Below are positions 5,586 through 13,355 of a DNA stretch of 17,964 bases, in pieces. Numbering within the stretch: the first letter of the stretch is position 1; every line of letters begins with the position of its first letter. The notes under the pieces were generated by a model, which worked only from the letters and a program-made list of their open reading frames with translations, was not told the DNA's origin and searched no databases. The stretch spans positions 1 through 17,964 of the forward strand of contig CANDYP010000016.1 of assembly GCA_947425005.1 (NCBI GenBank). Reading direction: 5' to 3'. Position numbers and translations under genes: made by a program. The stretch comes from Rickettsiales bacterium (GTDB lineage Bacteria; Pseudomonadota; Alphaproteobacteria; Rickettsiales; UBA1997).

Positions 5586-5948
5586 CTAGTATTTGCCACC
5601 AGCTCCACCCGTGTTCTTGCTTGGCCCGCTAAAGTCACCGTGAGTAGAATTGTCTTGCTCGTAACCGTAATAGTTAGGAGGTGGGACATAGTATTGATCG
5701 GAGTCGTAATAAGGATAATAACTGTGTGGTGGGCGCCCGTAAGGGTTGGAGTAATATTGCGAGTAAGGCTGAACGTAAGGATGATATTCTTTCGGATAGT
5801 AGGTACGAGATGGAACGTATTCTTTTTGCTCGATATACGCAGACTCATCACTGCGCTTACTGCCCACTACGCAAGAAAATAGCGCAGCAAAAACAGCTAA
5901 CGAACAAACAAATTTAACATGTACGGAGGATACTTTTTTGTAGATCAT
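5586..5948 (-). CDS. Tyr-rich lipoprotein, paralogue 3 of 3
   Basis: The 120-residue product starts MIYKKVSSVHVKFVCSLAVF, with a hydrophobic core ending ALFSC. Cys26 is the likely lipidation site, although Phe at -2 makes the lipobox less standard. The mature chain carries about one Tyr in six residues: PSRTYYPKEYHPYVQPYSQ, then YYSNPYGRPPHSYY (65-78) and PYYDSDQYYVPPPNYYG (79-95), and a Gly/Ser/Asn tail ending GGAGGKY. The YYSNPY and YYDSDQYY cores match the next gene almost exactly. It is the first gene of the leftward cluster (this gene, its paralogue at 5059-5547, grxC, the paralogue at 4345-4728) and is divergent from ribD. No named family is recognised. Confidence 0.75.
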   Translation of the reverse strand: MIYKKVSSVHVKFVCSLAVFAALFSCVVGSKRSDESAYIEQKEYVPSRTYYPKEYHPYVQPYSQYYSNPYGRPPHSYYPYYDSDQYYVPPPNYYGYEQDNSTHGDFSGPSKNTGGAGGKY

Positions 5949-6022
5949 TTACCCGTGATTAAAATTTAAGCACGTCAAAGTAGGATCGAAAGACACCAAA
6001 ACAATAATGAATTGCAAATATT

Positions 6023-6050
6023 TTGCGCGACGAAGACCCTGTTTTAAAAT
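6023..6050 (+). promoter_or_regulatory. weak candidate sigma-70 promoter of ribD
   Basis: TTGCGC (6023-6028) and TAAAAT (6045-6050) are separated by 16 bases, 24 bases before the preferred ribD ATG. The -10 box fits well (five of six) and the -35 box only in its TTG. The rest of the 125-base divergent gap shows no FMN riboswitch and no clear operator. Confidence 0.3.
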
Positions 6051-6073
6051 GCAACACAGACCCATCCCCTCAA

Positions 6074-7096
6074 ATGACAAAAGATTCCGACAAAAAATTT
6101 ATTGCCTACGCCTTAAACCTGGCGAAGAAAAATCACGGCATAACCGCGCCGAATCCAGTCGTAGGCTGTGTCATTGTTAAAGATGGCCAGATTATTTCCA
6201 CCGGCGTCACGGCGAAAAATGGCCGACCTCACGCCGAAAAAATCGCCATCGAAAAAGTTGCTGACAAAAAAATTTTAGCTGGCGCAGAAATTTACGTAAC
6301 GCTGGAGCCCTGCTCGCATCTTGGAAAAACCGGCCCCTGCACTGATGAAATCATCAAACACAAATTTAAAAAAGTTGTGATCGCCGTCAAAGATCCGGAT
6401 GAAAGAGTAAATGGTGGTGGCATCAGAAAACTTCAAGAGGCTAGAATTGACGTGGTTTGCGGCGTTTTAGAAAAAGAAGCGCGAGAAATTAATCGCGGAT
6501 TTTTTAAAGCGCGCAAATCGGGAATGCCTTTTGTGACGCTGAAATTGGCAACCAGTTTAGACGGAAAAATCGCCACCAAAAATTTCGACAGCAAGTGGAT
6601 TACGTCGGAAAAAGCGCGCCAATTTTCGCACCATTTACGCGCCATTAATGACGCCATAATTGTCGGCGCCAACACGATTCGCCAAGATGATCCGACGCTT
6701 GATTGCCGCCTCGCGGGGCTTGAGGATCACTCACCAAAACCAGTTATCCTCAGCAACGAATCTAACTTCGATTCGCATTTAAGAATTTTTCAAAATCCAA
6801 AAAATCCGCCAATTATTTTGGGCGGAAATTTGTCCGATATTTTGAAAAAACTTTGCGCTGACGGTTTTAATTCCGTGTTGGTTGAAGGCGGACGAAATGT
6901 TGCGACGCAATTCTTAAAAGAAGGTTTGGTCGATGAGTTGGTGTGGATCCGAAATAAAAAAATAATCGGCGAAGATGGAATTTCAGCAATTGGTGGGCTG
7001 GGGTTTTTAAAAATTAGTGAAGTGTTGGATGGGCTTGTAAGGCAGGAGATTCATGAACTGAAAGAGGATGTGATTGAAATTTATAAATTGCCGTAA
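6074..7096 (+). CDS. ribD: riboflavin biosynthesis protein RibD (bifunctional deaminase/reductase)
   Basis: From ATG at 6074 the protein has 340 residues. The N-terminal deaminase domain shows APNPVVGCVIV, HAE (His53, Glu55) and the zinc-binding LEPCSHLGKTGPC (Cys80, Cys89). The C-terminal reductase domain begins near GMPFVTLKLATSLDGKIAT and includes WITSEKARQFSHHLRA, DAIIVGANTIRQDDPTL and the SVLVEGG motif. It converts diaminohydroxyphosphoribosylaminopyrimidine to the ribitylamino-uracil precursor: deamination followed by NADPH-dependent side-chain reduction. The frame is open upstream to a TTG at 6023, but that adds 17 residues (MRDEDPVLKCNTDPSPQ) unlike the family, so the ATG is preferred. 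It stands apart from other rib genes and ends one base before the convergent glycosyltransferase stop, leaving no room for a terminator between them. Confidence 0.95.
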   Translation: MTKDSDKKFIAYALNLAKKNHGITAPNPVVGCVIVKDGQIISTGVTAKNGRPHAEKIAIEKVADKKILAGAEIYVTLEPCSHLGKTGPCTDEIIKHKFKKVVIAVKDPDERVNGGGIRKLQEARIDVVCGVLEKEAREINRGFFKARKSGMPFVTLKLATSLDGKIATKNFDSKWITSEKARQFSHHLRAINDAIIVGANTIRQDDPTLDCRLAGLEDHSPKPVILSNESNFDSHLRIFQNPKNPPIILGGNLSDILKKLCADGFNSVLVEGGRNVATQFLKEGLVDELVWIRNKKIIGEDGISAIGGLGFLKISEVLDGLVRQEIHELKEDVIEIYKLP

Positions 7097-7097
7097 C

Positions 7098-8297
7098 TCA
7101 AGAAACCGCCCTCTCCTCAATCAACTCCCGATAAATCTTCAGCGTCTCGTCGCACATTTTTTCGTTGGAGAAATTTTCTTCGACATGTTTGCGAGCCAGA
7201 TTCCCGATCACATTGGCTTCTTCTTCGGTAAAATGCAGAGCGCCGTCAATCAGCGCAGCAAACTTTTCGACATCGCCGACATCAACCAAAAATCCGGTTC
7301 TGCCGTCAATTACAGTTTCCAGCGCACCGCCGATTTTTGTGGCAATCGTTACTCTGCCCATCGCTTGCGATTCAATGGCCACGCGCCCAAAAGCCTCAGG
7401 CTTAACACTTGAGCACACTGCCACGTGAGCAACCGCATAGGCCGCCGGCATATCTTTACAAACTCCAACCACTTTCACTTTACCCTCCAAGCCGGCCGCA
7501 ACAACGGCAGCTTCAATTTTTTTTCTAAAAATTTTATGGCCGTGATCCGAGCCAACCATCACACAACAAAAATCGCGCTGAACTTTTTTTAACGCTTCGA
7601 TCAAAAATTCGTGACCCTTCCAAGCCGTGAAACGCGCCGGCAAAATAATAATTTTCCTGTCTTCCGGCAAATGCCATTGCGTGATTAAATTGACGACTCG
7701 GCTTTGCGAAATTTTTTCAATGTTAAAATATTTCAGATCGACACCGCGCTGAATCACCGAAATTTTATTTAAAATTTCCGCCGGAAATTCCTGATTTTTT
7801 TTGCGATAATTTTCGACCAAATATTCTTTGATGAAATTCGAAACTGTGATGATGCGATCGGCCTTTAACATCGCAGAATTGTACAATCTTTTGAGTGGAA
7901 AAATTTTCCATCCCATCAAATTTAATGAATAAGTGCCGTGCACCGTGGAAACTAATTTGGTGCCGGTTTTTTTGCAGGCGAAATAGGCGCTCCACATTGG
8001 CGCTCTTGATCTGACATGGACTACATCGACGCCGTACTCCGCAATCAGATTCACAATTCTCTCAATGTTTAAAAAAATCGTCAGCGGATTTTTGCTGGCA
8101 ACCGGCAGCTCAATGTGAGTGATTCCGGCTTCGCGCAATTGGTAAACCAAAATACCCCCACCAGAGACCACGATGGGCGTGAAATCAGCTTTTTTTAAAG
8201 CTTTGGCAATGTCAATCGTACCCCTTTCTACACCGCCATTCTCTAAGGCAGGCAGAATTTGCATCACTACAGGTTTTTTACCGTGGGAATTTTCCAT
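7098..8297 (-). CDS. GT4-family glycosyltransferase (GT-B fold)
   Basis: The 399-residue product has the two-domain layout of family GT4: N-terminal QILPALENGGVERGTIDIAKAL (about 13-34), a central VHVRSRAPMWSAYFACKKTGTKLVSTVHG region, the hinge-side IIILPARFTAWKGHEFLIEAL (about 216-236), VGVCKDMPAAYAVAHVAVCSS, and the E-x7-E nucleotide-sugar motif EAFGRVAIE (Glu301, Glu309) followed by GGALETVIDGRTGFLV. No transmembrane segment is seen, so it should act at the cytoplasmic membrane face, probably in glycan or lipopolysaccharide assembly; donor and acceptor cannot be read from the sequence. It starts seven bases after the purA stop and is the last gene of a leftward operon. Its stop is one base from the convergent ribD stop. 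Confidence 0.9.
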   Translation of the reverse strand: MENSHGKKPVVMQILPALENGGVERGTIDIAKALKKADFTPIVVSGGGILVYQLREAGITHIELPVASKNPLTIFLNIERIVNLIAEYGVDVVHVRSRAPMWSAYFACKKTGTKLVSTVHGTYSLNLMGWKIFPLKRLYNSAMLKADRIITVSNFIKEYLVENYRKKNQEFPAEILNKISVIQRGVDLKYFNIEKISQSRVVNLITQWHLPEDRKIIILPARFTAWKGHEFLIEALKKVQRDFCCVMVGSDHGHKIFRKKIEAAVVAAGLEGKVKVVGVCKDMPAAYAVAHVAVCSSVKPEAFGRVAIESQAMGRVTIATKIGGALETVIDGRTGFLVDVGDVEKFAALIDGALHFTEEEANVIGNLARKHVEENFSNEKMCDETLKIYRELIEERAVS

Positions 8298-8304
8298 TTA
8301 TAGA

Positions 8305-9576
8305 TTAGTTAACGATTATTGTTTCTTCGCGCTTAGGGCCGGTTGAGACGATTGCTGCCTTCACACCGCACAGATCTTCGATTCTTTTGATGTATTTTAG
8401 AGCTTTTTCTGGCAAGGCAGAAAGTGATTTGACGCCTACAGTGCTCTCTTGCCAGCCGTCGACCTCTTCGTAAACTGGCTCGATTTTATCCCACAGATGA
8501 TTGGCTTGCGGCAAGTAATCGTAGGCCTTGCCGTTGATTTTGTAAGCGACGCAAATTTTGATTTTTTCTAATTTGTCGAGCACATCTAATTTGGTTAAAG
8601 CAATTTCTCGCACCGAAGAAAGATGAATTGCCTGACGCACCAAAACCGCATCAAACCAACCGCAGCGGCGATCACGACCGGTTACGGTTCCAACTTCGTT
8701 ACCTTCGATTCGCAAAAAATTACCGATTTCGCATTGGAGTTCAGTGGGGAATGGACCTGATCCGACGCGGGTTGTGTAGGCTTTCAAAATGCCGATTGTT
8801 TTGTGTAAATCAGCAACACCTAAACAAGATCCTAGAGCGATTTGCCCGCCCATTGTGTTGCTTGAAGTGACGAAGGGGAAAGTGCCGTAAGTCACGTCGA
8901 GCAAGGCTCCTTGCGCACCTTCGAACATCACATTTTCGCAGGAAGAAAGTTTTCTGGCCACTTCGAAAGATGGCAACGAGTAAGATAATAAGCGCTCGCG
9001 AACCGGTTCTAACTCGGCAATAATTTGTTCAATTTTTACGATTTCAGCGCCCAAACTTTGACGCAACAAATTGTGGTAAAACAGCAAATCTTCCAGACGT
9101 TCGTGCAAAACTTTTTCATCGATTAGATCGCAAATACGAAGTGCTCGACGCCCGGCTCTGTCTTCATACGCTGGGCCAATTCCGCGCCCCGTCGTGCCAA
9201 TTTTTTTCTCGCCTTTTCTGCTTTCTAAAAGCTGATCAAGATCGCGATGAATCGACAAAATCAGACAGCAATTTTCAGCAATCGCTAAATTCTTGTGAGT
9301 AATTTTTATTCCCGCTTCTTCGATTTTTTTTATTTCAGAAAAAAGTGCGATCGGATCAACCACCACCCCACTGCCAATTACTGAAAATTTGCCGCGAATT
9401 ATGCCCGATGGCAGCAAGCTTAATTTGTAAGTTTGGTCACCAACTTTGATGGTGTGACCAGCATTGTGACCACCTTGGAAACGCACTACGGCATCAAATC
9501 TATCCGCCAAAAAGTCCACGATTTTACCCTTTCCTTCATCGCCCCATTGTAGGCCGATTATTGCTGTGTTAGCCAT
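8305..9576 (-). CDS. purA: adenylosuccinate synthetase
   Basis: This is a complete 423-residue enzyme. The N-terminus GLQWGDEGKGKIVDFLA holds the catalytic Asp13 and the phosphate loop, and FQGGHNAGHTIKVG holds His41. Further family landmarks are GTTGRGIGPAYEDRAGRRALR, FEGAQGALLDVTYGTFPFVTSSN, TRVGSGPFPTEL, VTGRDRRCGWFD, TKLDVLD and the C-terminal STGPKREETI. It joins IMP and aspartate with GTP hydrolysis, the first committed step to AMP. The length is normal and all key residues are present. It begins one base after the stop of the zinc-finger gene and seven bases before the glycosyltransferase, so the three are likely co-transcribed. A weak GAG (gacgagcaataaa) precedes the ATG. Confidence 0.98.
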   Translation of the reverse strand: MANTAIIGLQWGDEGKGKIVDFLADRFDAVVRFQGGHNAGHTIKVGDQTYKLSLLPSGIIRGKFSVIGSGVVVDPIALFSEIKKIEEAGIKITHKNLAIAENCCLILSIHRDLDQLLESRKGEKKIGTTGRGIGPAYEDRAGRRALRICDLIDEKVLHERLEDLLFYHNLLRQSLGAEIVKIEQIIAELEPVRERLLSYSLPSFEVARKLSSCENVMFEGAQGALLDVTYGTFPFVTSSNTMGGQIALGSCLGVADLHKTIGILKAYTTRVGSGPFPTELQCEIGNFLRIEGNEVGTVTGRDRRCGWFDAVLVRQAIHLSSVREIALTKLDVLDKLEKIKICVAYKINGKAYDYLPQANHLWDKIEPVYEEVDGWQESTVGVKSLSALPEKALKYIKRIEDLCGVKAAIVSTGPKREETIIVN

Positions 9577-9577
9577 T

Positions 9578-9823
9578 TTATTGCTCGTCTTTTATTTGAG
9601 TTTTTATGCCGATCATCACGGAATTGATGCCGGTTTTTTTCTGAGTTGTAAAATATTTGCTGCAATATGGGCAGACCACAAAATCATTTTTGCCCATATT
9701 GAGATAAACTAGAGGATGTCCTGAAATGCTGGAACCGTTACCTTTTTCTCCTTGGCAGGAAACTTTTTTCGAATCTACGTGCGCTACTTCAAGCTGACTA
9801 TTTTTAGAATTAAGATGATTCAT
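9578..9823 (-). CDS. zf-CHCC zinc-finger protein, NDUFS6-like (complex I accessory subunit homologue)
   Basis: From ATG at 9823 the product has 81 residues. The C-terminal part VSCQGEKGNGSSISGHPLVYLNMGKNDFVVCPYCSKYF carries the Cys...GHPxVYLN...CPYC pattern of the zf-CHCC family: Cys23, His36, Cys51 and Cys54 as the four zinc ligands. Mitochondrial NDUFS6 and its alphaproteobacterial homologues share this domain and bind zinc at the junction of the complex I peripheral arm. The frame is open upstream to a TTG at 9895, but the extra residues do not look like the family, so the ATG is preferred. It is the first gene of a leftward operon with purA (one-base gap) and a glycosyltransferase, and it is divergent from dsbD. 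The link to complex I is from family knowledge; no nuo genes are in the window. Confidence 0.85.
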   Translation of the reverse strand: MNHLNSKNSQLEVAHVDSKKVSCQGEKGNGSSISGHPLVYLNMGKNDFVVCPYCSKYFTTQKKTGINSVMIGIKTQIKDEQ

Positions 9824-9938
9824 TTTTAAATGTGAGAGATTAGAAATTTGCCTCTTGCGCCCCGAAGCAAAACCGCCGCAAACTATTTTCCGCAAACAAG
9901 TTTTTCAATCTAAGTTTTAATCAGGCTGCCATCAAATT

Positions 9939-11747
9939 ATGAAAAAAATCTTCGCCTTATTTTTCGTTGCGTTTTTTTTACACATCAACAGCGCCAATGC
10001 TGCCATTAGCAACTGGGAAGAAAATGAAAGCAAGAGTGCTCAAACCAGATTGCTCGCCAGTTTTTATAAAAATCAAAATGGTGACAAAAAATTAATCGCC
10101 GCCGTTCATTTTAAACTTGAGCAAGGCTGGAAGATTTACGGGCAAAGTTCCGATGGTATCGGCATGCCGCCAAGTTTTGATTTTAATGGATCGCAAAATT
10201 ACCTGAAGCACGAAGTAATTTGGCCGCAAGCCAACGCAGAAGAAGAAAAAATCGGCAATGATGTGCTGAAATATTCCGCTTATCGCGACGAAGTAATTCT
10301 GCCGATCAACATTGATTTTAAAGAAGGTGATAAACCTGCCGACCTTACTGTCAAAGTTACTTACGGCATCTGCAAAGATATTTGTATTCCGGCAAACGCA
10401 ACCATTATTTTAAAAGTTCCCGCCGAACCAGACCAAGAAGCTCTAAGTCTAATCCAAAAATTTTATCCCGAAAAAATTTCTGCCGACAACGCAAATAATG
10501 CAGAACTTGCTTCCGGCGAAAAAAATCAAAACCGCTACATCGCCTTGATTTCAGCGCTGATATTGGCAATTTTAGGTGGGGCAATTCTGAATATTATGCC
10601 CTGCGTTTTGCCAATTTTATCGATCAAATTGTTGTCGGTCATCGATCATGCTGACGCCAAAATTTCACGCATTCGCTTCTCTTTTTTTTCCACCATTTGC
10701 GGCATTATTTTATGCTTTTTGATCTTCGCATTTTTTGCCGTTGTGATCAAATTATTAGGTAACTCTTTCGGCTGGGGATTGCAGTTTCAAAACCCCTATT
10801 TTCTGATTTTTTTAATCGTCATTTTAGCGCTTTTTATCGGCAATTTACTCGGTGTTTTTGAAGTGACTTCCGATCAATTTTTAGCAACGATTTTGAACAA
10901 AAAAATCACCGCCTCTGAAGAAAGAAAAAATATTTTTATTCCTAATTTTCTTTCCGGAATTTTGGCCGTATTGTTAGCTACACCTTGCTCGGCGCCACTT
11001 CTTGGATCAGCCATCACTTTCGCTTTAACGCAAAAAATCTCGATTATCTTTCTAACTTTTTTTGGCATCGGCGCCGGTTTTGCTTCGCCCTACATCGCAC
11101 TTTTGATCTTCCCGAAATTAGTTTATCTGTTACCCAAACCGGGCCAATGGATGCTAAAAGTAAAAAAGACGATGGCGGTTTTGTTGGCCATTACCGTGGT
11201 TTGGCTGGTTTACATCTTGTCGCATAATATCGGGATGATGCCTGCTTTCACGATCGTGATTTTGGCGATGCTGCTTTTACTGTGCTTCGAAATCAGATTT
11301 AAATTCCTAAAACTGCTAGCTTTCGTCACGCTGCTAGCAGCAATATTTTCGCTGCCAACTCACTTAGAAAAACAGCCTCGTCCTCAAGAAGATGCCGGAA
11401 ATATTTGGATAAATTTTGATGAGATGCGTTTGCACCAATTAGTGACCGAGGGCAAGACCGTAGTAATTGATGTCACTGCCGATTGGTGCATCACTTGCAA
11501 AGTCAACAAACTCACTGTTTTAAGCAGCGAAGAACTCGTGGCAAAATTAGGCTCGCAAAATATCGTCGCCATGCGCGCTGACATCACCAAGCCCGATGCC
11601 GAAGTGATGAACTTCTTACGCAAACATGGCAGATTCGCCATTCCATTTAACGCAGTTTACGGGCCTCACGCCAAGAGCGGACTTTTAACCAGCGAACTGT
11701 TAACCAAAAAAGAATTACTCGAATTGATCGACAAAGCTTCGTTATGA
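9939..11747 (+). CDS. dsbD: thiol:disulfide interchange protein DsbD (three-domain)
   Basis: The 602-residue product has a signal peptide (KKIFALFFVAFFLHINSANA, cut near residue 21). The periplasmic N-terminal domain ends in TYGICKDICIPANA (Cys145, Cys149). The CcdA-like membrane domain (about 200-480) has its redox cysteines in NIMPCVLPILSIKLL (Cys222) and LATPCSAPLLGSAI (Cys350). The C-terminal thioredoxin domain carries VTADWCITCKVN (Cys517, Cys520). It passes electrons from cytoplasmic thioredoxin across the membrane to periplasmic acceptors such as DsbC-like or cytochrome c maturation proteins. All six expected cysteines are present and the length is usual. The domain order also fits ScsB-type proteins, which cannot be excluded. 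It is divergent from the zinc-finger gene (115-base gap), with no Shine-Dalgarno before ATG. A palindrome follows the stop directly. Confidence 0.93.
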   Translation: MKKIFALFFVAFFLHINSANAAISNWEENESKSAQTRLLASFYKNQNGDKKLIAAVHFKLEQGWKIYGQSSDGIGMPPSFDFNGSQNYLKHEVIWPQANAEEEKIGNDVLKYSAYRDEVILPINIDFKEGDKPADLTVKVTYGICKDICIPANATIILKVPAEPDQEALSLIQKFYPEKISADNANNAELASGEKNQNRYIALISALILAILGGAILNIMPCVLPILSIKLLSVIDHADAKISRIRFSFFSTICGIILCFLIFAFFAVVIKLLGNSFGWGLQFQNPYFLIFLIVILALFIGNLLGVFEVTSDQFLATILNKKITASEERKNIFIPNFLSGILAVLLATPCSAPLLGSAITFALTQKISIIFLTFFGIGAGFASPYIALLIFPKLVYLLPKPGQWMLKVKKTMAVLLAITVVWLVYILSHNIGMMPAFTIVILAMLLLLCFEIRFKFLKLLAFVTLLAAIFSLPTHLEKQPRPQEDAGNIWINFDEMRLHQLVTEGKTVVIDVTADWCITCKVNKLTVLSSEELVAKLGSQNIVAMRADITKPDAEVMNFLRKHGRFAIPFNAVYGPHAKSGLLTSELLTKKELLELIDKASL

Positions 11748-11828
11748 GTTCTTGACGAGAAACCCCCCTACCCCCCTGATAAGGGGGATGAGCGCATGCC
11801 GGTCATGGGGGTTTCTCGTCAATAACTC
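11746..11828. repeat. long palindromic element, family A copy 2
   Basis: The outer arms gagttcttgacgag... (11746-11767) and ...ctcgtcaataactc (11807-11828) pair over 22 positions with one mismatch; the inner 14 pairs (11754-11767 with 11807-11820) are perfect. The first 24 bases from 11754 (gacgagaaaccccccta and the next C-run) are identical to copy 1 at 361. The centre differs: a small ccccct/aggggg stem and a gcatgc palindrome replace the long inner stem of copy 1. The element fills most of the gap between dsbD and gatA and overlaps the last two bases of the dsbD stop codon. Confidence 0.85.
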
Positions 11829-11864
11829 GCAGACTTATCATCCCCAACACAATCTAAACTAGAC

Positions 11865-13331
11865 ATGACCAACCTAACCAACCTAACCATCCGTCAAACC
11901 CTTGATGGACTTAAGTCTAAAAAATTTTCCAGCACCGAAGTAACTTCGGCTTACATCAAAAACATCGAGCAAAACCGCCACCTCAACGCCTTCATCACTA
12001 ACTCTTTCGACCTCGCTTTATCTCAAGCTAAAAAATCTGACGAAAAAATTGCCGCCGGCACGGGCGGTGATTTGGAAGGTATTCCACTCGGCATCAAAGA
12101 CCTCTTCTGCACTAAAGATTTACGCACCACTTGCGGCTCCAAAATGCTTGCCGACTTCATTCCGCAATACGAATCAACGGTGACCCAAAAACTTTTAGAC
12201 GCCGGATCAGTCACTTTAGGAAAGCTCAACATGGACGAGTTCGCCATGGGCTCCGCCAATACTAATAGCCATTTCGGACCAGTTATTAATCCCTACAAAA
12301 AGAAAGATTCTGACGAAGATTTAGTGCCGGGCGGCAGCTCTGGTGGCTCTTCGGCAGCAGTTGCAGCCAATCTTTGCGCTGGCGCCACCGGATCAGACAC
12401 CGGTGGTTCAATCAGACAACCAGCGGCTTACACCAATACTGTCGGCGTCAAGCCCACTTACGGCAGATGCTCGCGCTACGGCATGATCGCCTTCGCCAGC
12501 TCGCTCGATCAAGCCGGAATTTTTGCCAAAAATGTTTACGATGCGGCACTTTTGCAGCGCGTGATTTCCGGATTTGACGTCAAAGATTCAACCTCCTCCA
12601 ACATGCCAGTACCGCAATTTGAAAGGCTTTTGAACTCCGACGTTAAAGGCAAAAAAATCGGCATCGCCAAAGAATATTTTGTCGCCGGCATGCCGGAAGA
12701 AATCACGCAATTGTGGAATCGCGGCAAAGAAATTTTGCAAAAACGCGGCGCCGAAATCGTCGAAATTTCTTTGCCTCACACCGAATATGCGCCCGCAGTT
12801 TATTACGTCTTGGCCTCAGCTGAATGCTCGTCAAATCTGGCGCGCTTCGATGGTGTACGTTACGGATTTCGAGCTGAAGGCGACAATTTATCTCTCGAAG
12901 AAATGTACGAAAAAACTCGCGCTCAAGGTTTTGGCGCTGAAGTTAAACGCAGAATTCTAACCGGAACTTACGTGCTTTCCGCCGGCTATTTCGATGCGTA
13001 TTACAAAAAAGCTCAAAGGGTGCGCACCCTTGTTTTGCAAGACTTCCGCGAGGCTTTCAAGAAGGTTGATGCGATTCTTACGCCAACAACTCCAAGCGCT
13101 GCATTTGCGATTGACCAATCAAAAGCTGTCGAAAAATCCGACCCGGTAAAAATGTATTTAAATGACGTTTTCACTATTCCGGCGAACTTGGCCGGGCTGC
13201 CTGCGATGTCGATTCCGGGTGGTTTTGATAAAGATGGGTTGCCTTTAGGACTGCAAATTATTTCCAAACATTTTGACGAACAAACCATGTTCGACGTGGC
13301 TTTGGCGCTTGAGGAAGGTGGATCGCGCTAG
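11865..13331 (+). CDS. gatA: Glu-tRNA(Gln)/Asp-tRNA(Asn) amidotransferase subunit A
   Basis: The 488-residue amidase-signature enzyme carries the Ser-cisSer-Lys triad: Lys78 in GIPLGIKDLF, Ser158 in PGGSSGGSSAAVAA and the nucleophile Ser182 in GSDTGGSIRQPAAY. The C-terminal part has LTPTTPSAAFAI and FTIPANLAGLPAMSIPGG. It releases ammonia from glutamine for GatB, which amidates mischarged Glu-tRNA(Gln) or Asp-tRNA(Asn). The length and motifs are normal. It stands without gatC or gatB on either side, so its partners must be encoded elsewhere. The start ATG lies in acaatctaaactagacATG, with no Shine-Dalgarno motif, 36 bases after the palindrome. It converges on the membrane-protein operon with 24 bases between stops and no terminator visible. 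Confidence 0.96.
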   Translation: MTNLTNLTIRQTLDGLKSKKFSSTEVTSAYIKNIEQNRHLNAFITNSFDLALSQAKKSDEKIAAGTGGDLEGIPLGIKDLFCTKDLRTTCGSKMLADFIPQYESTVTQKLLDAGSVTLGKLNMDEFAMGSANTNSHFGPVINPYKKKDSDEDLVPGGSSGGSSAAVAANLCAGATGSDTGGSIRQPAAYTNTVGVKPTYGRCSRYGMIAFASSLDQAGIFAKNVYDAALLQRVISGFDVKDSTSSNMPVPQFERLLNSDVKGKKIGIAKEYFVAGMPEEITQLWNRGKEILQKRGAEIVEISLPHTEYAPAVYYVLASAECSSNLARFDGVRYGFRAEGDNLSLEEMYEKTRAQGFGAEVKRRILTGTYVLSAGYFDAYYKKAQRVRTLVLQDFREAFKKVDAILTPTTPSAAFAIDQSKAVEKSDPVKMYLNDVFTIPANLAGLPAMSIPGGFDKDGLPLGLQIISKHFDEQTMFDVALALEEGGSR

Positions 13332-13355
13332 TATTGCCGACGCCGCTGGATAGGG

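Noticed and set aside
5949..6073. FMN riboswitch before ribD
   Set aside because: The 125-base gap is too short and lacks the conserved RFN-element helices.
7097..7097. Terminator between ribD and the glycosyltransferase gene
   Set aside because: The convergent stops are one base apart and no hairpin with a T-run was seen there; transcripts probably overlap.
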